Shown here piece by piece: positions 43,273 to 51,237 of a stretch of 56,322 bases of DNA; position 1 is the first letter of the stretch; each line of letters opens with the position of its first letter. A model generated the notes under the pieces. That model ran no database searches. It was not told the origin of the DNA and was given only the letters and a program-made list of their open reading frames with translations. A program made the position numbers and the translations under genes. Source of the stretch: a bacterium (GTDB lineage Bacteria > Pseudomonadota > Alphaproteobacteria > Acetobacterales > Acetobacteraceae); NCBI GenBank assembly GCA_026224825.1, contig JAMFRO010000095.1:1-56322 (forward strand), given 5' to 3'.

Positions 43273-44193
43273 CTACACCCAGTATGGAATGCGGCTGCGG
43301 GCACGCGCGAACACCACCCCAGCCAATAAGATCAAGCCTGCCGAATAGCCGCAGGCAACGAGCCAGGCGACCGGCTCCATTTGCGCGCCCAGAAGCGGTC
43401 CGCGCATGATTTCCAGCATGCTATAAAATGGGTTGAGCTGGACCAGGACGGTAGCGATACCGCGATGCATCAGCATGGCCGGATTCCAAATGACCGGTGT
43501 GAGATAAAACGCGATCTGCATGAGACTGGCGACGATCGGCGGTGTATCCCGGAACCGCGCACCGAGCATGCCAAGCAACAGGCTCAGAGCAAAACCATCC
43601 ATGCACCACAACAAGGCTGCAGGGATGATCGTGACAGCGCTGGCCGCAGGCCATATCCGGAAGATCACCAGCACGCCAGCAATGACAATAAGGTTATGGG
43701 CGAATACCAAAATGTTCCGCATCACCACGCGCGCGGCGTGTAGCGAGTGCGGCATGCGCACCGCCCGGATCATCCCCTCGGCCTGGACGAGGCATGTCGA
43801 ACCATCCGCTGTCACCGTGCTGATGAAGTTCCACAGGATCAACGAAACGGTCAGGAAGGGTAGATAGTGATCGATCCGCTGGTTGAACAGGCGCGCATAC
43901 AGAAAACCGATGGCGGCGATCATGATTGTCGTTGAGAGGGTCAGCCAGAACGGGCCGAGCACTGAGCCGCGATAGCGCAATTTGATGTCGAACAGGCTCA
44001 GCGTCCAAATCAGCCTCCATAAGCGCAGGGAACTGCCGAGATCGGCGGCAGCAAGCGCGGCGGCATCGCCCCAGCGCTGTGCGCCGGAGACGTTGAGGAC
44101 GGCGGGCGTCGGCGTCGGCACGGCCGCTGCAATGTCCTCATGGTGAGGGGCGATCATATTCATTGAGAGAGGAAAGCTTTGTCGATCAGCCAA
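43273..44193 (-). CDS. polysaccharide-export ABC transporter permease (Wzm type)
   Basis: A 306-residue ABC-2 permease with about six membrane spans. The family opening LIWTLSLFDIKLRYRGSVLG and GPFWLTLSTTIMIAAIGFLY is clear; later come MPHSLHAARVVMRNILVFAH, ALSLLLGMLGARFRDTPPIV and QIAFYLTPVIWNPAML. Together with the ATPase it should flip or export a lipid-linked glycan made by the glycosyltransferases encoded divergently. The apparent start is a TTG at 44193; ATG 44163 is an alternative. Two copies of a palindrome-like motif lie just upstream. Confidence 0.9.
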   Translation of the reverse strand: MADRQSFPLSMNMIAPHHEDIAAAVPTPTPAVLNVSGAQRWGDAAALAAADLGSSLRLWRLIWTLSLFDIKLRYRGSVLGPFWLTLSTTIMIAAIGFLYARLFNQRIDHYLPFLTVSLILWNFISTVTADGSTCLVQAEGMIRAVRMPHSLHAARVVMRNILVFAHNLIVIAGVLVIFRIWPAASAVTIIPAALLWCMDGFALSLLLGMLGARFRDTPPIVASLMQIAFYLTPVIWNPAMLMHRGIATVLVQLNPFYSMLEIMRGPLLGAQMEPVAWLVACGYSAGLILLAGVVFARARSRIPYWV

Positions 44194-44263
44194 TACAAAT
44201 TCCGTTCCTTTAGGTGCGGCACGTTCCCTTGCGAGGATGCGCCGGGTTCCGGACGTATTTATG

Positions 44264-44330
44264 TGTGAAAATTTTCCATGTCAAATATTTTGGTTTAAAT
44301 AAGTTACTTGACGTGTGATATTTTCCCTCA
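44264..44330. promoter_or_regulatory. shared palindromic motif, two copies facing each other
   Basis: On the plus strand at 44264-44284 is TGTGAAAATTTTCCATGTCAA (one letter over 20 bases, given as a site). On the minus strand at 44308-44330 the sequence includes GAAAATATCACACGTCAA. Both resemble the perfect site at 47587-47607, the minus copy matching it at 17 of 18 bases. They lie between the exporter permease and the first glycosyltransferase, so both directions could be controlled by one regulator. Confidence 0.6.
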
Positions 44331-44378
44331 TATCAAAAATTGATGTGGGAATAATCCCCACCTGTGTATGGAGTTCCC

Positions 44379-45566
44379 ATGCTGAACCAAGCCTCTTCCG
44401 GTAGACCGCAAATTCTTCATGCCTATAAAACCTACCATCCCGAGACTCAGGGCGGCATTCCGACTGCCATCGCAGCCTTGTGCGCGGCCTGCCCTGCCGT
44501 GGACTCCACAGTTTTGACCTGCGGCAGGGGGGGGGCAGAGGAGGTCGATGGCGCATGGGTGGTTCGTGCGCGCGCTTATGGCCAGCTCTTTTCTCTGCCT
44601 CTGTCGCCATCCTGGCCATTCCATTTTTGGCATGCGGCGCCGCAGGCAGATATTGTCGTCGTCCACGCGCCTTTTCCCATCGCCGATGCTGCTGTGGCTC
44701 TGCAATTTCCCGAACATGTCGGACTCGTCGTGCACTGGCATTCGGACATTGTCTCGCAACGTCGCCTGGGTGCTTTGCTCGCCCCATTTACCAAGATGCT
44801 GCTCGACCGCGCAGATGCGATTGTCGTTTCCAACCCGTCGCTGGTGCAGAGTGCCGCGCTGGCCGGCCATCGCGAAAAACTAACCATCATCCCGTTCGGC
44901 GTCGATGTCGCGAGCTGGGGTGCGCCACTAGATAATGAACAGACCGCAAAGCGGGCATTGCTGCGCGCCCGCTTTCCACGGTTGATTGCAGCCGTTGGCA
45001 GACTTGTGCCGTATAAAGGATTTTCCACGCTTATCGAAGCGATGCACGGAGTCGACGCCCAGTTGATGATCGTCGGAGAAGGGCCGCAACGTCCCAAGCT
45101 GGAGCAGAAAATTCTTGAATCAGGACTGTCGGGCCGGGTGGTGCTTTGCGGTAAGGTGCCATCTGCGGAGTTGCGAACGATCTTGCGTAGTGCCGATATA
45201 TTTGCCCTGCCTTCTGTGCTGCCCAGCGAGACATTTGGTATTGCCCAGCTCGAAGCCATGGCCTGCGGTCTGCCGGTGGTGAATACCGATCTGCCGACAG
45301 GTGTGCCCTGGGTTGCGCGCCATCACAAGGAGGCGCTGACCGTACCGCCTGGCGATGCCCCGGCTCTTGGTATGACACTGAAACGATTACTGGACGAGCC
45401 AGCGCTGGCCCGGGAGCTGGGCGAGGCCGGCCGGCTTCGCGCCCGTACGGTCTTCTCACGTGCACAATTTACACAGCGGGTCCAAAATCTCTACGGCCGT
45501 ATCCTGGTGGAACGCGGGGCCTTTCTGCCCTACGCCGCTCTTCCCAGTGCGCTAACGGAGGCTTGA
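44379..45566 (+). CDS. GT4-family glycosyltransferase
   Basis: A 395-residue GT-B glycosyltransferase of family GT4. The N-terminal half has ILHAYKTYHPETQGGIPTAI and VHWHSDIVSQRRLG; the C-terminal half has LIAAVGRLVPYKGFSTLIEA, MIVGEGPQRPKLEQ and the nucleotide-sugar motif SETFGIAQLEAMACGLPVVN (the E-x7-E region). The ATG at 44379 is favoured over 44364 because GGAG lies between. It overlaps the next glycosyltransferase by four bases (ATGA). It probably adds a sugar to the glycan exported by the divergent ABC transporter. Confidence 0.9.
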   Translation: MLNQASSGRPQILHAYKTYHPETQGGIPTAIAALCAACPAVDSTVLTCGRGGAEEVDGAWVVRARAYGQLFSLPLSPSWPFHFWHAAPQADIVVVHAPFPIADAAVALQFPEHVGLVVHWHSDIVSQRRLGALLAPFTKMLLDRADAIVVSNPSLVQSAALAGHREKLTIIPFGVDVASWGAPLDNEQTAKRALLRARFPRLIAAVGRLVPYKGFSTLIEAMHGVDAQLMIVGEGPQRPKLEQKILESGLSGRVVLCGKVPSAELRTILRSADIFALPSVLPSETFGIAQLEAMACGLPVVNTDLPTGVPWVARHHKEALTVPPGDAPALGMTLKRLLDEPALARELGEAGRLRARTVFSRAQFTQRVQNLYGRILVERGAFLPYAALPSALTEA

Positions 45567-46855
45567 TGATGTGGCAAACTCCACTTTTGCTCCGTATCGC
45601 CCGGCGCGTTTATCATGCGTTACCATCGAGATTGCGCTACGGCCTCATCCCATTCGCAGGATTGATGTTGCAGCTGCTGGTCCGGCCCGAGAAAGCTGCG
45701 GCTTTGCCGGCGCCATCTGGTGAGGGCGTTACTGTTGCTGGTCTGTTCAGCAGCCCCACAGGCATTGGCGAAGGGGCGCGGCTTTGCGCAGATGCACTTG
45801 AACAGCTTGGTTTGCGTGTCGAACGGCTGGACCTGGCACCAGCCCTGGGACAGGACGTACCGGCGCTGCGGCGCCCGCCTGATCCGCCGTTGGCGCGGGG
45901 CCCGATCATCCTGCATCTGAATCCGCCATTATTCCGAAATGCACTTGCGATGATCAAGCATCGGCGGCGCCGCCGCATGGTCATCGGCTATTGGGCCTGG
46001 GAGTTGGAAAGCGTTCCCGACCATTGGCGCGATGCCACTTCCGGCGTGCAGGAAATCTGGACACCCAGCCGGTTTTCCGCGGCCGCGCTGCGGCGGACCG
46101 TGCAGGTGGCGGTACGTGTCGTGCCACATCCTGTCGTACCACGCCAGATCGCAGCGAATCGGACTCAGCTTGGGCTACCCGAAGATACCTGCATTTTTTT
46201 GTGCTTTGCGAATCTTCATTCCAATCTGGCCCGCAAAAATCCATTGGCGGCGCTGCAAGCCTATGCATGCGCGTTTCCAATCCAGCGCCTCGATGTTCTG
46301 CTCATGATCAAACTTGATGGTGAGGATGTGGCGCCGGCCATGGCCGCTGAACTGCGCCGCTTGGCCACCGTGTGCCCCTGCCCGGTACGTTTTGTTACGG
46401 GTACGCTGGAACAAGCGACGCGTGACACGCTGATCGCCAGTGCCGACGTGCTGGTCTCCTTGCATCGCAGCGAAGGATTCGGGCTGACCATGGCAGAGGC
46501 CATGGCACTTGGCGTGCCCGTCATTGCCACCGCCTGGTCCGGCAATCTGGATTTCACTTTGCCTGGGCAAGCAGCTTTGGTACCGGCGGCGCTGGTACCG
46601 GTAAGCGACCCGCAAGGTTTTTATGCACAGGATTTGCACTGGGCTGAGCCGAATATTGACGAAGCGGCCTCGTGGTTCCGGCGTTTGGCGGAATCGCCCG
46701 CTTTACGCCGCGAAATGGCGGCGGCGAGCGCCAGAACGGATCTATCAGAGCTGTTTCGGGCGGCACTCCCACAGACGGCCCTGCCCATTGCATCCATTCC
46801 GCTGCCGGCGATGCTGCCGTTCCCCGTGCCAGCGGCCATGCCACAACCGGCCTGA
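45563..46855 (+). CDS. glycosyltransferase (GT4-like)
   Basis: A 430-residue GT-B glycosyltransferase. The N-terminal part has VAGLFSSPTGIGEGARLCAD and RMVIGYWAWELESVPDHW, a pattern seen in GT4 mannosyl- and glucosyl-transferase-like proteins. The C-terminal catalytic half has LLMIKLDGEDVAPAM, the motif LHRSEGFGLTMAEAMALGVP and VIATAWSGNLDFTLPG. A proline-rich tail (IPLPAMLPFPVPAAMPQ) ends the protein and is unusual. Its ATGA start overlaps the previous gene. It is convergent with the histidine kinase, with four bases between. Confidence 0.88.
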   Translation: MMMWQTPLLLRIARRVYHALPSRLRYGLIPFAGLMLQLLVRPEKAAALPAPSGEGVTVAGLFSSPTGIGEGARLCADALEQLGLRVERLDLAPALGQDVPALRRPPDPPLARGPIILHLNPPLFRNALAMIKHRRRRRMVIGYWAWELESVPDHWRDATSGVQEIWTPSRFSAAALRRTVQVAVRVVPHPVVPRQIAANRTQLGLPEDTCIFLCFANLHSNLARKNPLAALQAYACAFPIQRLDVLLMIKLDGEDVAPAMAAELRRLATVCPCPVRFVTGTLEQATRDTLIASADVLVSLHRSEGFGLTMAEAMALGVPVIATAWSGNLDFTLPGQAALVPAALVPVSDPQGFYAQDLHWAEPNIDEAASWFRRLAESPALRREMAAASARTDLSELFRAALPQTALPIASIPLPAMLPFPVPAAMPQPA

Positions 46856-46859
46856 ACCT

Positions 46860-47486
46860 TCAATCGTTTCCCGGCACCTTCATGGCGGCCGTTGGAAAAC
46901 TGACCCGCACTTCCGCCCGCTGACCGGCCGCAGGCAGCACTATATGCCCGCCATAAGCCTCGGCCATATCCGCCACCAGCCGCAACCCTTCGCCCGTAGG
47001 GGCATTCGATGCAAAGCCGCGGCCATTATCGGTGATGGCGAGCGTGACGATACCGTCGCGATCCTTGCCAAGGCCGATCTCGATTTCCCCGGTTCTCAAT
47101 CCTCGCAACCCATGCTTCATGGCGTTGCTGACCAACTCATGGGCAACCTGCATCAGCATGTCAGCGAAGTTGCCCTGACAATCTAGGGTCACCTTAACCT
47201 GGACATCGATCGATTGCCTCTTGGCGCCGCATAGCTGTACGATGCTGCGGCCCATCGCTTGCAGCCGCCCGGCGATGCCACCATGAGGACGGGTGACGGC
47301 GTGCAGGGAGTCAGCTAATTCAGCCGACATCCGGATGCGCCCGACCAACTCCTCGGCAAGCGCCGGCCCGCCGGGGAGAGCGGCAAATTCCGGTGCCTCA
47401 TAAATCAGGCAGATGATCCGTTGCAGCGTGTTTCTCGTGCTGTGGCGAAGCTGCCTGAACGCGGTCTCATTATGCTGAAGATGCAC
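46860..47486 (-). CDS. minimal HisKA_2-type histidine kinase
   Basis: A 208-residue protein that is only the transmitter of a histidine kinase. The phospho-acceptor region QLRHSTRNTLQRIICLIYEA resembles the HisKA_2/HWE H-box, and the ATP-binding domain shows the N-box VAHELVSNAMKHGL, the G1 box ITDNGRGFAS and the closing EGLRLVADMAEAYGGHI. There is no sensor, membrane or receiver domain. Such short kinases usually work with partner proteins in general-stress or light signalling in alphaproteobacteria. No response regulator is adjacent. A perfect palindrome lies about 100 bp upstream of its start. Confidence 0.82.
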   Translation of the reverse strand: MHLQHNETAFRQLRHSTRNTLQRIICLIYEAPEFAALPGGPALAEELVGRIRMSAELADSLHAVTRPHGGIAGRLQAMGRSIVQLCGAKRQSIDVQVKVTLDCQGNFADMLMQVAHELVSNAMKHGLRGLRTGEIEIGLGKDRDGIVTLAITDNGRGFASNAPTGEGLRLVADMAEAYGGHIVLPAAGQRAEVRVSFPTAAMKVPGND

Positions 47487-47586
47487 GCATGACTCCTGAT
47501 CTCGCCCAACGGCCGGATTCTTACGGTTTCGGAACCTGCCGCACGGCCAAAGTGATCGTACTAGTATATATCACGGATAGTTTATA

Positions 47587-47607
47587 TGTGAAAATTTCAC
47601 ACGTCAA
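47587..47607. promoter_or_regulatory. palindromic operator upstream of the kinase gene
   Basis: TGTGAAA-A-TTTCACA is a perfect 15-bp palindrome at 47587-47601, followed by CGTCAA. Closely similar sites occur twice in the glycan-gene promoter region at 44264-44330. It is 101 bp upstream of the kinase start and touches the stop of the DUF5666 gene. It resembles a CRP/FNR-type site with a one-base-shorter spacer. Confidence 0.6.
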
Positions 47608-48861
47608 CTAATGCGGTACGCCTCCCATGCCGCCCCCGCCAAATCCGACGCCTGGGACGGGGCCCATGCCGGGCATGCCTGGGATTCCCGGCATGCCCGG
47701 CATGCCAGGCCCTTGTCCCAACATCGGCCCCATATTCCCTGGGCCTGGAAATGCGCCAACATCGGCGCCCGCCGGCGCCAATCCGGGTGCGGCAGGCACA
47801 TTGTGCGGCGCCCAGTCTCCTTGCACCTGCAGCCCGCCGGCCTCACCGCGCGTGAAGGAGAATATGGTGGGCCCCTGCGTCGCCGGCGCGGCAGCCGGGG
47901 CACGCAACCCGCCCGCAAGTTCGAGCGTGCCATCGGTATGAGTACTGTAGGCTTCCAAAAGAAACCAGTCCGCTCCAGGGCCAAAATATGCCGTTGGATC
48001 CTGATAGAGCAGGTCCGGCGTGATGCTCGAAACCTGCAACACGCCACCCACGAGAATCCCCGTCACCGTCACGCTTTCGCCCATGCCGAGCCCCGCAACA
48101 TCCGGCGAAACATGTAAAACCAGCGCCCCGATCCGGTAGCTGCCCGGGCGTCCCGCAAGCGCCCCGTGTACGGTCACTTGTCCAACCGGTACAGCATCAA
48201 CTCTGGTGGCCATGATGACGCCGTCCATATTTCGTAACCCGCTTACGGCAAACCAACCACCCGGTTTCTGGTCCATGCTGCCTAGTGTTTTGCGCGTCAG
48301 CACAATATTTTGGCCCGCAACGATGAGCCCTTGCCTCGTCACGGCCCAAATCGGCCCCACGACTTCATGGCGAATCTCCACGCGCTCTGCGGACAGCCGA
48401 TCCTGATCACGTGTGGCGGCAATCGCAACGATCTGTCCGGCGCGCAATGCATCGTGCGGCACGGGTGCCCCATCCGCCGCAACCGGCGTGGCCGCATTGT
48501 ACTGAACCTCGACCCCATTGACGCAGATGCTGGCAAAGCCGGTGATCTCGCCGGCAATGCCGGCGGACGCCAGAGCTGTGCCGGCGGTAAGGCCAGTCCC
48601 GCCAACACCGCGATCACTCCCGGCAGGTGGGACTGTCTTAACCGCCGTAGAGGCCGGCACTGCAGCGCCCGGCATGCCGGTGCCGCCTATGCCGCGCTCA
48701 GCCAGTACCGGGCCGCCATTGGGTCCGACCTGGCATGCGCTCGCCGCGACCGGCGGCACCAAAAGCGCCGAGTTAGGCGCCTCAAGCTGGGGGTTTGCAT
48801 CGGGTGCGGCGGCGCAGCTCGCCGCCAACAATACGGCGGCAAGTAAAAGCCAGCGTCTCAT
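47608..48861 (-). CDS. DUF5666-type lipoprotein, copy 2
   Basis: A 417-residue exported protein. RRWLLLAAVLLAASCAAAPD is a lipoprotein signal with Cys after LAAS. Like copy 1 it carries GPNGGPVLAERGIGGTGMP and DRGVGGTGLTAG, then DUF5666-like domains (AGEITGFASICVNGVEVQYN; GPIWAVTRQGLIVAGQNI). The last 70 residues are a low-complexity tail of Gly, Met and Pro (PGMPGMPGIPGMPGMGP, then GGGGMGG), absent from copy 1. ATG 48861 overlaps the stop of the DUF6502 gene as ATGA, so the upstream frame is rejected. The function is unknown; surface attachment is likely. Confidence 0.8.
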   Translation of the reverse strand: MRRWLLLAAVLLAASCAAAPDANPQLEAPNSALLVPPVAASACQVGPNGGPVLAERGIGGTGMPGAAVPASTAVKTVPPAGSDRGVGGTGLTAGTALASAGIAGEITGFASICVNGVEVQYNAATPVAADGAPVPHDALRAGQIVAIAATRDQDRLSAERVEIRHEVVGPIWAVTRQGLIVAGQNIVLTRKTLGSMDQKPGGWFAVSGLRNMDGVIMATRVDAVPVGQVTVHGALAGRPGSYRIGALVLHVSPDVAGLGMGESVTVTGILVGGVLQVSSITPDLLYQDPTAYFGPGADWFLLEAYSTHTDGTLELAGGLRAPAAAPATQGPTIFSFTRGEAGGLQVQGDWAPHNVPAAPGLAPAGADVGAFPGPGNMGPMLGQGPGMPGMPGIPGMPGMGPVPGVGFGGGGMGGVPH

Positions 48862-49847
48862 ACCTCGTCTTCTCCCGCAGGCTTGTCGTCGCAAGAATAT
48901 AAATAAACACCGAAATTCACGCGCCTTAGCTGCTGACCAGCGACCGGCTCCTGCGCGGCCCCCGTCTGCTCAGATCCCGTCATATCGAGCGCGGCGCGGT
49001 TGATTTCGAGCAGCACCCGCGTGCCCACTTCCAGCGCGAGCGCCTCCAGCCGGGCCGCGGTTTGCGTATCCAGCTGATCATAATGCACGCTGCTATCGAG
49101 AAACACGCGCCCGTCTCTGGTAATGATATTGGCGACCCCCGCGGCCGCATGATCGTGCAAATTGCGGGCGAAGAAATAAAGCTGTTCCGCGCGCCCTTGC
49201 GCGGGAATGAATGCGGCACGGTTCAACCGCACCAAGCCGCCGGATTCCAGTGTTACCAGGCCATGGGAGACGAAATCGTCCAGAACTGCCCGCGGGCGGA
49301 TGTCGGTTGTGACCGATTCCACGAGTGTTTCAAACGATATGCCGCCGCCTGCCGGGCGCTGCCGCGGGAGGTCACGCGGTCTGCCTGCCTTGTTGGTATA
49401 GGCCGGACTGCCGAGCCAACGCCCTATGACTTGGCTACCGGTGGTGACAACCTCCGGCACGCTCTCCTCAAAGCTCTCCTCCTGCCGGAGCCGGTGAATT
49501 TCCTTGCGGTAAATACCGGTCAGCAAACTGATGCGGCTGTCCGTCTTGGCGGCCGGATCCTGCAGCATGTCGTTCAGGGCGACGTCCACGAACAGGCTCC
49601 GGAGGAGGTCAGCCAGGACTGGAAACGTAATCCCACTCATAAGCGCCAAGCGCACAAGCGGCCGTAGTAACCGCTTCAGCGGCTTGATCAGCGCGCCCGA
49701 GTCCGGCGGAACGACGTTGTCGGGCGGGACGATGGGGGGCTCCTGTGCAAAATCTGGGCAAATGCTACGGAGCAGTTTAGTCTGCGGAAAAAAATCACAC
49801 AACAGCTGCGTGAGCCGGGGTGATTGATGCAGGGTGTTGATTTCCAC
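48858..49847 (-). CDS. DUF6502 family protein
   Basis: About 329 residues, cytoplasmic. The family core begins ALIKPLKRLLRPLVRLALMS and GITFPVLADLLRSLFVDVA, a helix-turn-helix-like N-terminal region. TDSRISLLTGIYRKEIHRLR follows, then GGISFETLVESVTTDIRPRA, FVSHGLVTLESGGLVRLNRA and the YFARNLHDHAAAGVANI block, ending NFGVYLYSCDD. DUF6502 genes usually sit directly before DUF5666 genes, as here. The first 45 residues do not look like the family and start just after IS-like sequence, so the true start may lie further in. Function unknown; a regulatory role is possible from the N-terminal helices. Confidence 0.78.
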   Translation of the reverse strand: MEINTLHQSPRLTQLLCDFFPQTKLLRSICPDFAQEPPIVPPDNVVPPDSGALIKPLKRLLRPLVRLALMSGITFPVLADLLRSLFVDVALNDMLQDPAAKTDSRISLLTGIYRKEIHRLRQEESFEESVPEVVTTGSQVIGRWLGSPAYTNKAGRPRDLPRQRPAGGGISFETLVESVTTDIRPRAVLDDFVSHGLVTLESGGLVRLNRAAFIPAQGRAEQLYFFARNLHDHAAAGVANIITRDGRVFLDSSVHYDQLDTQTAARLEALALEVGTRVLLEINRAALDMTGSEQTGAAQEPVAGQQLRRVNFGVYLYSCDDKPAGEDEV

Positions 49848-50120
49848 TGAGAACTGACCCGGCGTGGGTGCGACCGCCTACCAGATCAAGAGCGCCCAGC
49901 TTGAAGGTTATAAGGATCTGGCCGGCTAGTATGTCGCGGATGGGCACTGTCTTACGCTAGCCTGCAACTGCTGCAGGCTGAAGCCACCCCGCATCAACAC
50001 CTCGGTGGCCACCGCCCGGAGCAATATTATTTTGGGGCAGTTGAGGGCTGCCGACCTCCTTGCTGCTTAAAAATGCGAAGAGTGGAGACTAGCTCAGCCG
50101 CCGCCAGCTCGTGTGGGCAC
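49848..50120. other. intergenic, possible IS debris
   Basis: No gene recognised. Sequence next to the DUF6502 start (CAGTTCTCAGTGGAAATCAAC on the minus strand) resembles an IS end and is similar to a stretch near 132-151 of the window. That likeness is only suggestive. Confidence 0.35.
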
Positions 50121-50330
50121 TCAGCGATGTCGCTGTTTCTCCCATTTCCTTACCAGCCTATCGCGCTTCAGGCGTGACAGGCGATGGATCCAGAAAATGC
50201 CGTCTAGTTGGTCGGTCTCATGCTGCAGGCAGACGGCAAGCAACCCATCCGCCTCTTCTGTGGTCGGGACGCAATCAATATCCTGGTACCGCACGCGTGC
50301 ACGGACCGGCCGTTCTGCGGCTCCACGCAT
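50121..50330 (-). pseudogene. peptide deformylase, C-terminal remnant
   Basis: The frame reads [40 protein letters not shown] and [20 protein letters not shown]. This is the C-terminal third of a peptide deformylase (motif 3, normally H-E-x-D-H-L-x-G). The second metal-binding His is Gln here, and the G-x-G-x-A and E-G-C motifs are absent because the N-terminus is missing. It cannot be active. Confidence 0.72.
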
Positions 50331-50604
50331 CAGCAAGCGCAAGCCGAAGGTCCAAGACGCACCTGCATAAGCCAGGACTTGGTAGTGGCTCAGTTTACAT
50401 TCTGATCACGACCCAAGCCGGGCGTGGACCGGCCCGAGAGGTGATTTCGGGAGCGGACGATCAGCGTCGCCCGGTGCTGACACCAACGCGCCCAGCGCAG
50501 CCATCCGGGCGTCCTATTCCACTCCCCGAAAGCGGACCTATCCCAGAAATCAGTTTGATTACGGTTGCGCTTGCCTATTGGTTCGAAGCACCTCGTCTTT
50601 GCCT

Positions 50605-51237
50605 CTATCGAGGCATTGGCGCGGATCGAAGCTCGGGAAATCCCCGGTACAGGTGGCTGTGATCGCCGGCGTGGTTCGGAAAACCAGGCTTTGTCAGAAA
50701 GCCCTTCGGGGGAATGAAGCTGTAGATCGTCCGTTTCGGCGACTCATGCCAGCCGATGTTGAACGCCGCCAGCTTCGGGAAGAATTGCAACTCGCTATAG
50801 GGTAGCTTGTCATGGATCCACCATGCCATCGCCTTCCAGGTGACGTCTCTGTCCAGCCGGTCAACGAGCCAGGGCACGACCATACACGTGACCGCGCCGA
50901 TGCCGCGCCGGTCTCGCCGGTCCCAGATATGCCGCGCAAGATTCTTCTCGTTGGACGAACAGCTCAGGCGGTTTTTGCATCCGAATGCGTTGACCTCCGG
51001 CGAACGATAGGAAGATCGAATATGCAGCCGGCCGAATGTGTCCTGTAATGGTTCCAGCAGGTTCTCGCAAAGCCCGCGTCCGGCAGCAATCGCAAGTTCC
51101 GGGTCATCGGGCAGGTTGGCCATGCCCGCTATCGCCGCGATCTCGCTATGCAGGAAATCCCTCATGAAGAACGAATGGGACAGGCGCGTACGGCCAAAAA
51201 CTTCGGCGGCACGGACGGAATTTATGGCGCGCTTCAT
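50605..51237 (-). CDS. unknown protein with M15-peptidase-like features
   Basis: About 210 residues. RLHIRSSYRSPEVNAFG resembles the S-x-Y-R-S-P-x-x-N segment of M15-type D-Ala-D-Ala carboxypeptidases. ARHIWDRRD gives a His and Asp that could bind zinc, and FNIGWHESPKRTIYSF offers a later His. No signal peptide is visible. The ATG at 51237 directly follows and overlaps the stop of the MFS gene, so the two are coupled; the longer upstream frame is antisense-free but lies inside the MFS gene. I do not know its function. Peptidoglycan or small-peptide hydrolysis is one possibility. Confidence 0.6.
   Translation of the reverse strand: MKRAINSVRAAEVFGRTRLSHSFFMRDFLHSEIAAIAGMANLPDDPELAIAAGRGLCENLLEPLQDTFGRLHIRSSYRSPEVNAFGCKNRLSCSSNEKNLARHIWDRRDRRGIGAVTCMVVPWLVDRLDRDVTWKAMAWWIHDKLPYSELQFFPKLAAFNIGWHESPKRTIYSFIPPKGFLTKPGFPNHAGDHSHLYRGFPELRSAPMPR

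Noticed and set aside
47587..47601. Classical CRP site
   Set aside because: The half-sites TGTGA and TCACA are separated by five bases, not six, so I list it as an unassigned palindrome.
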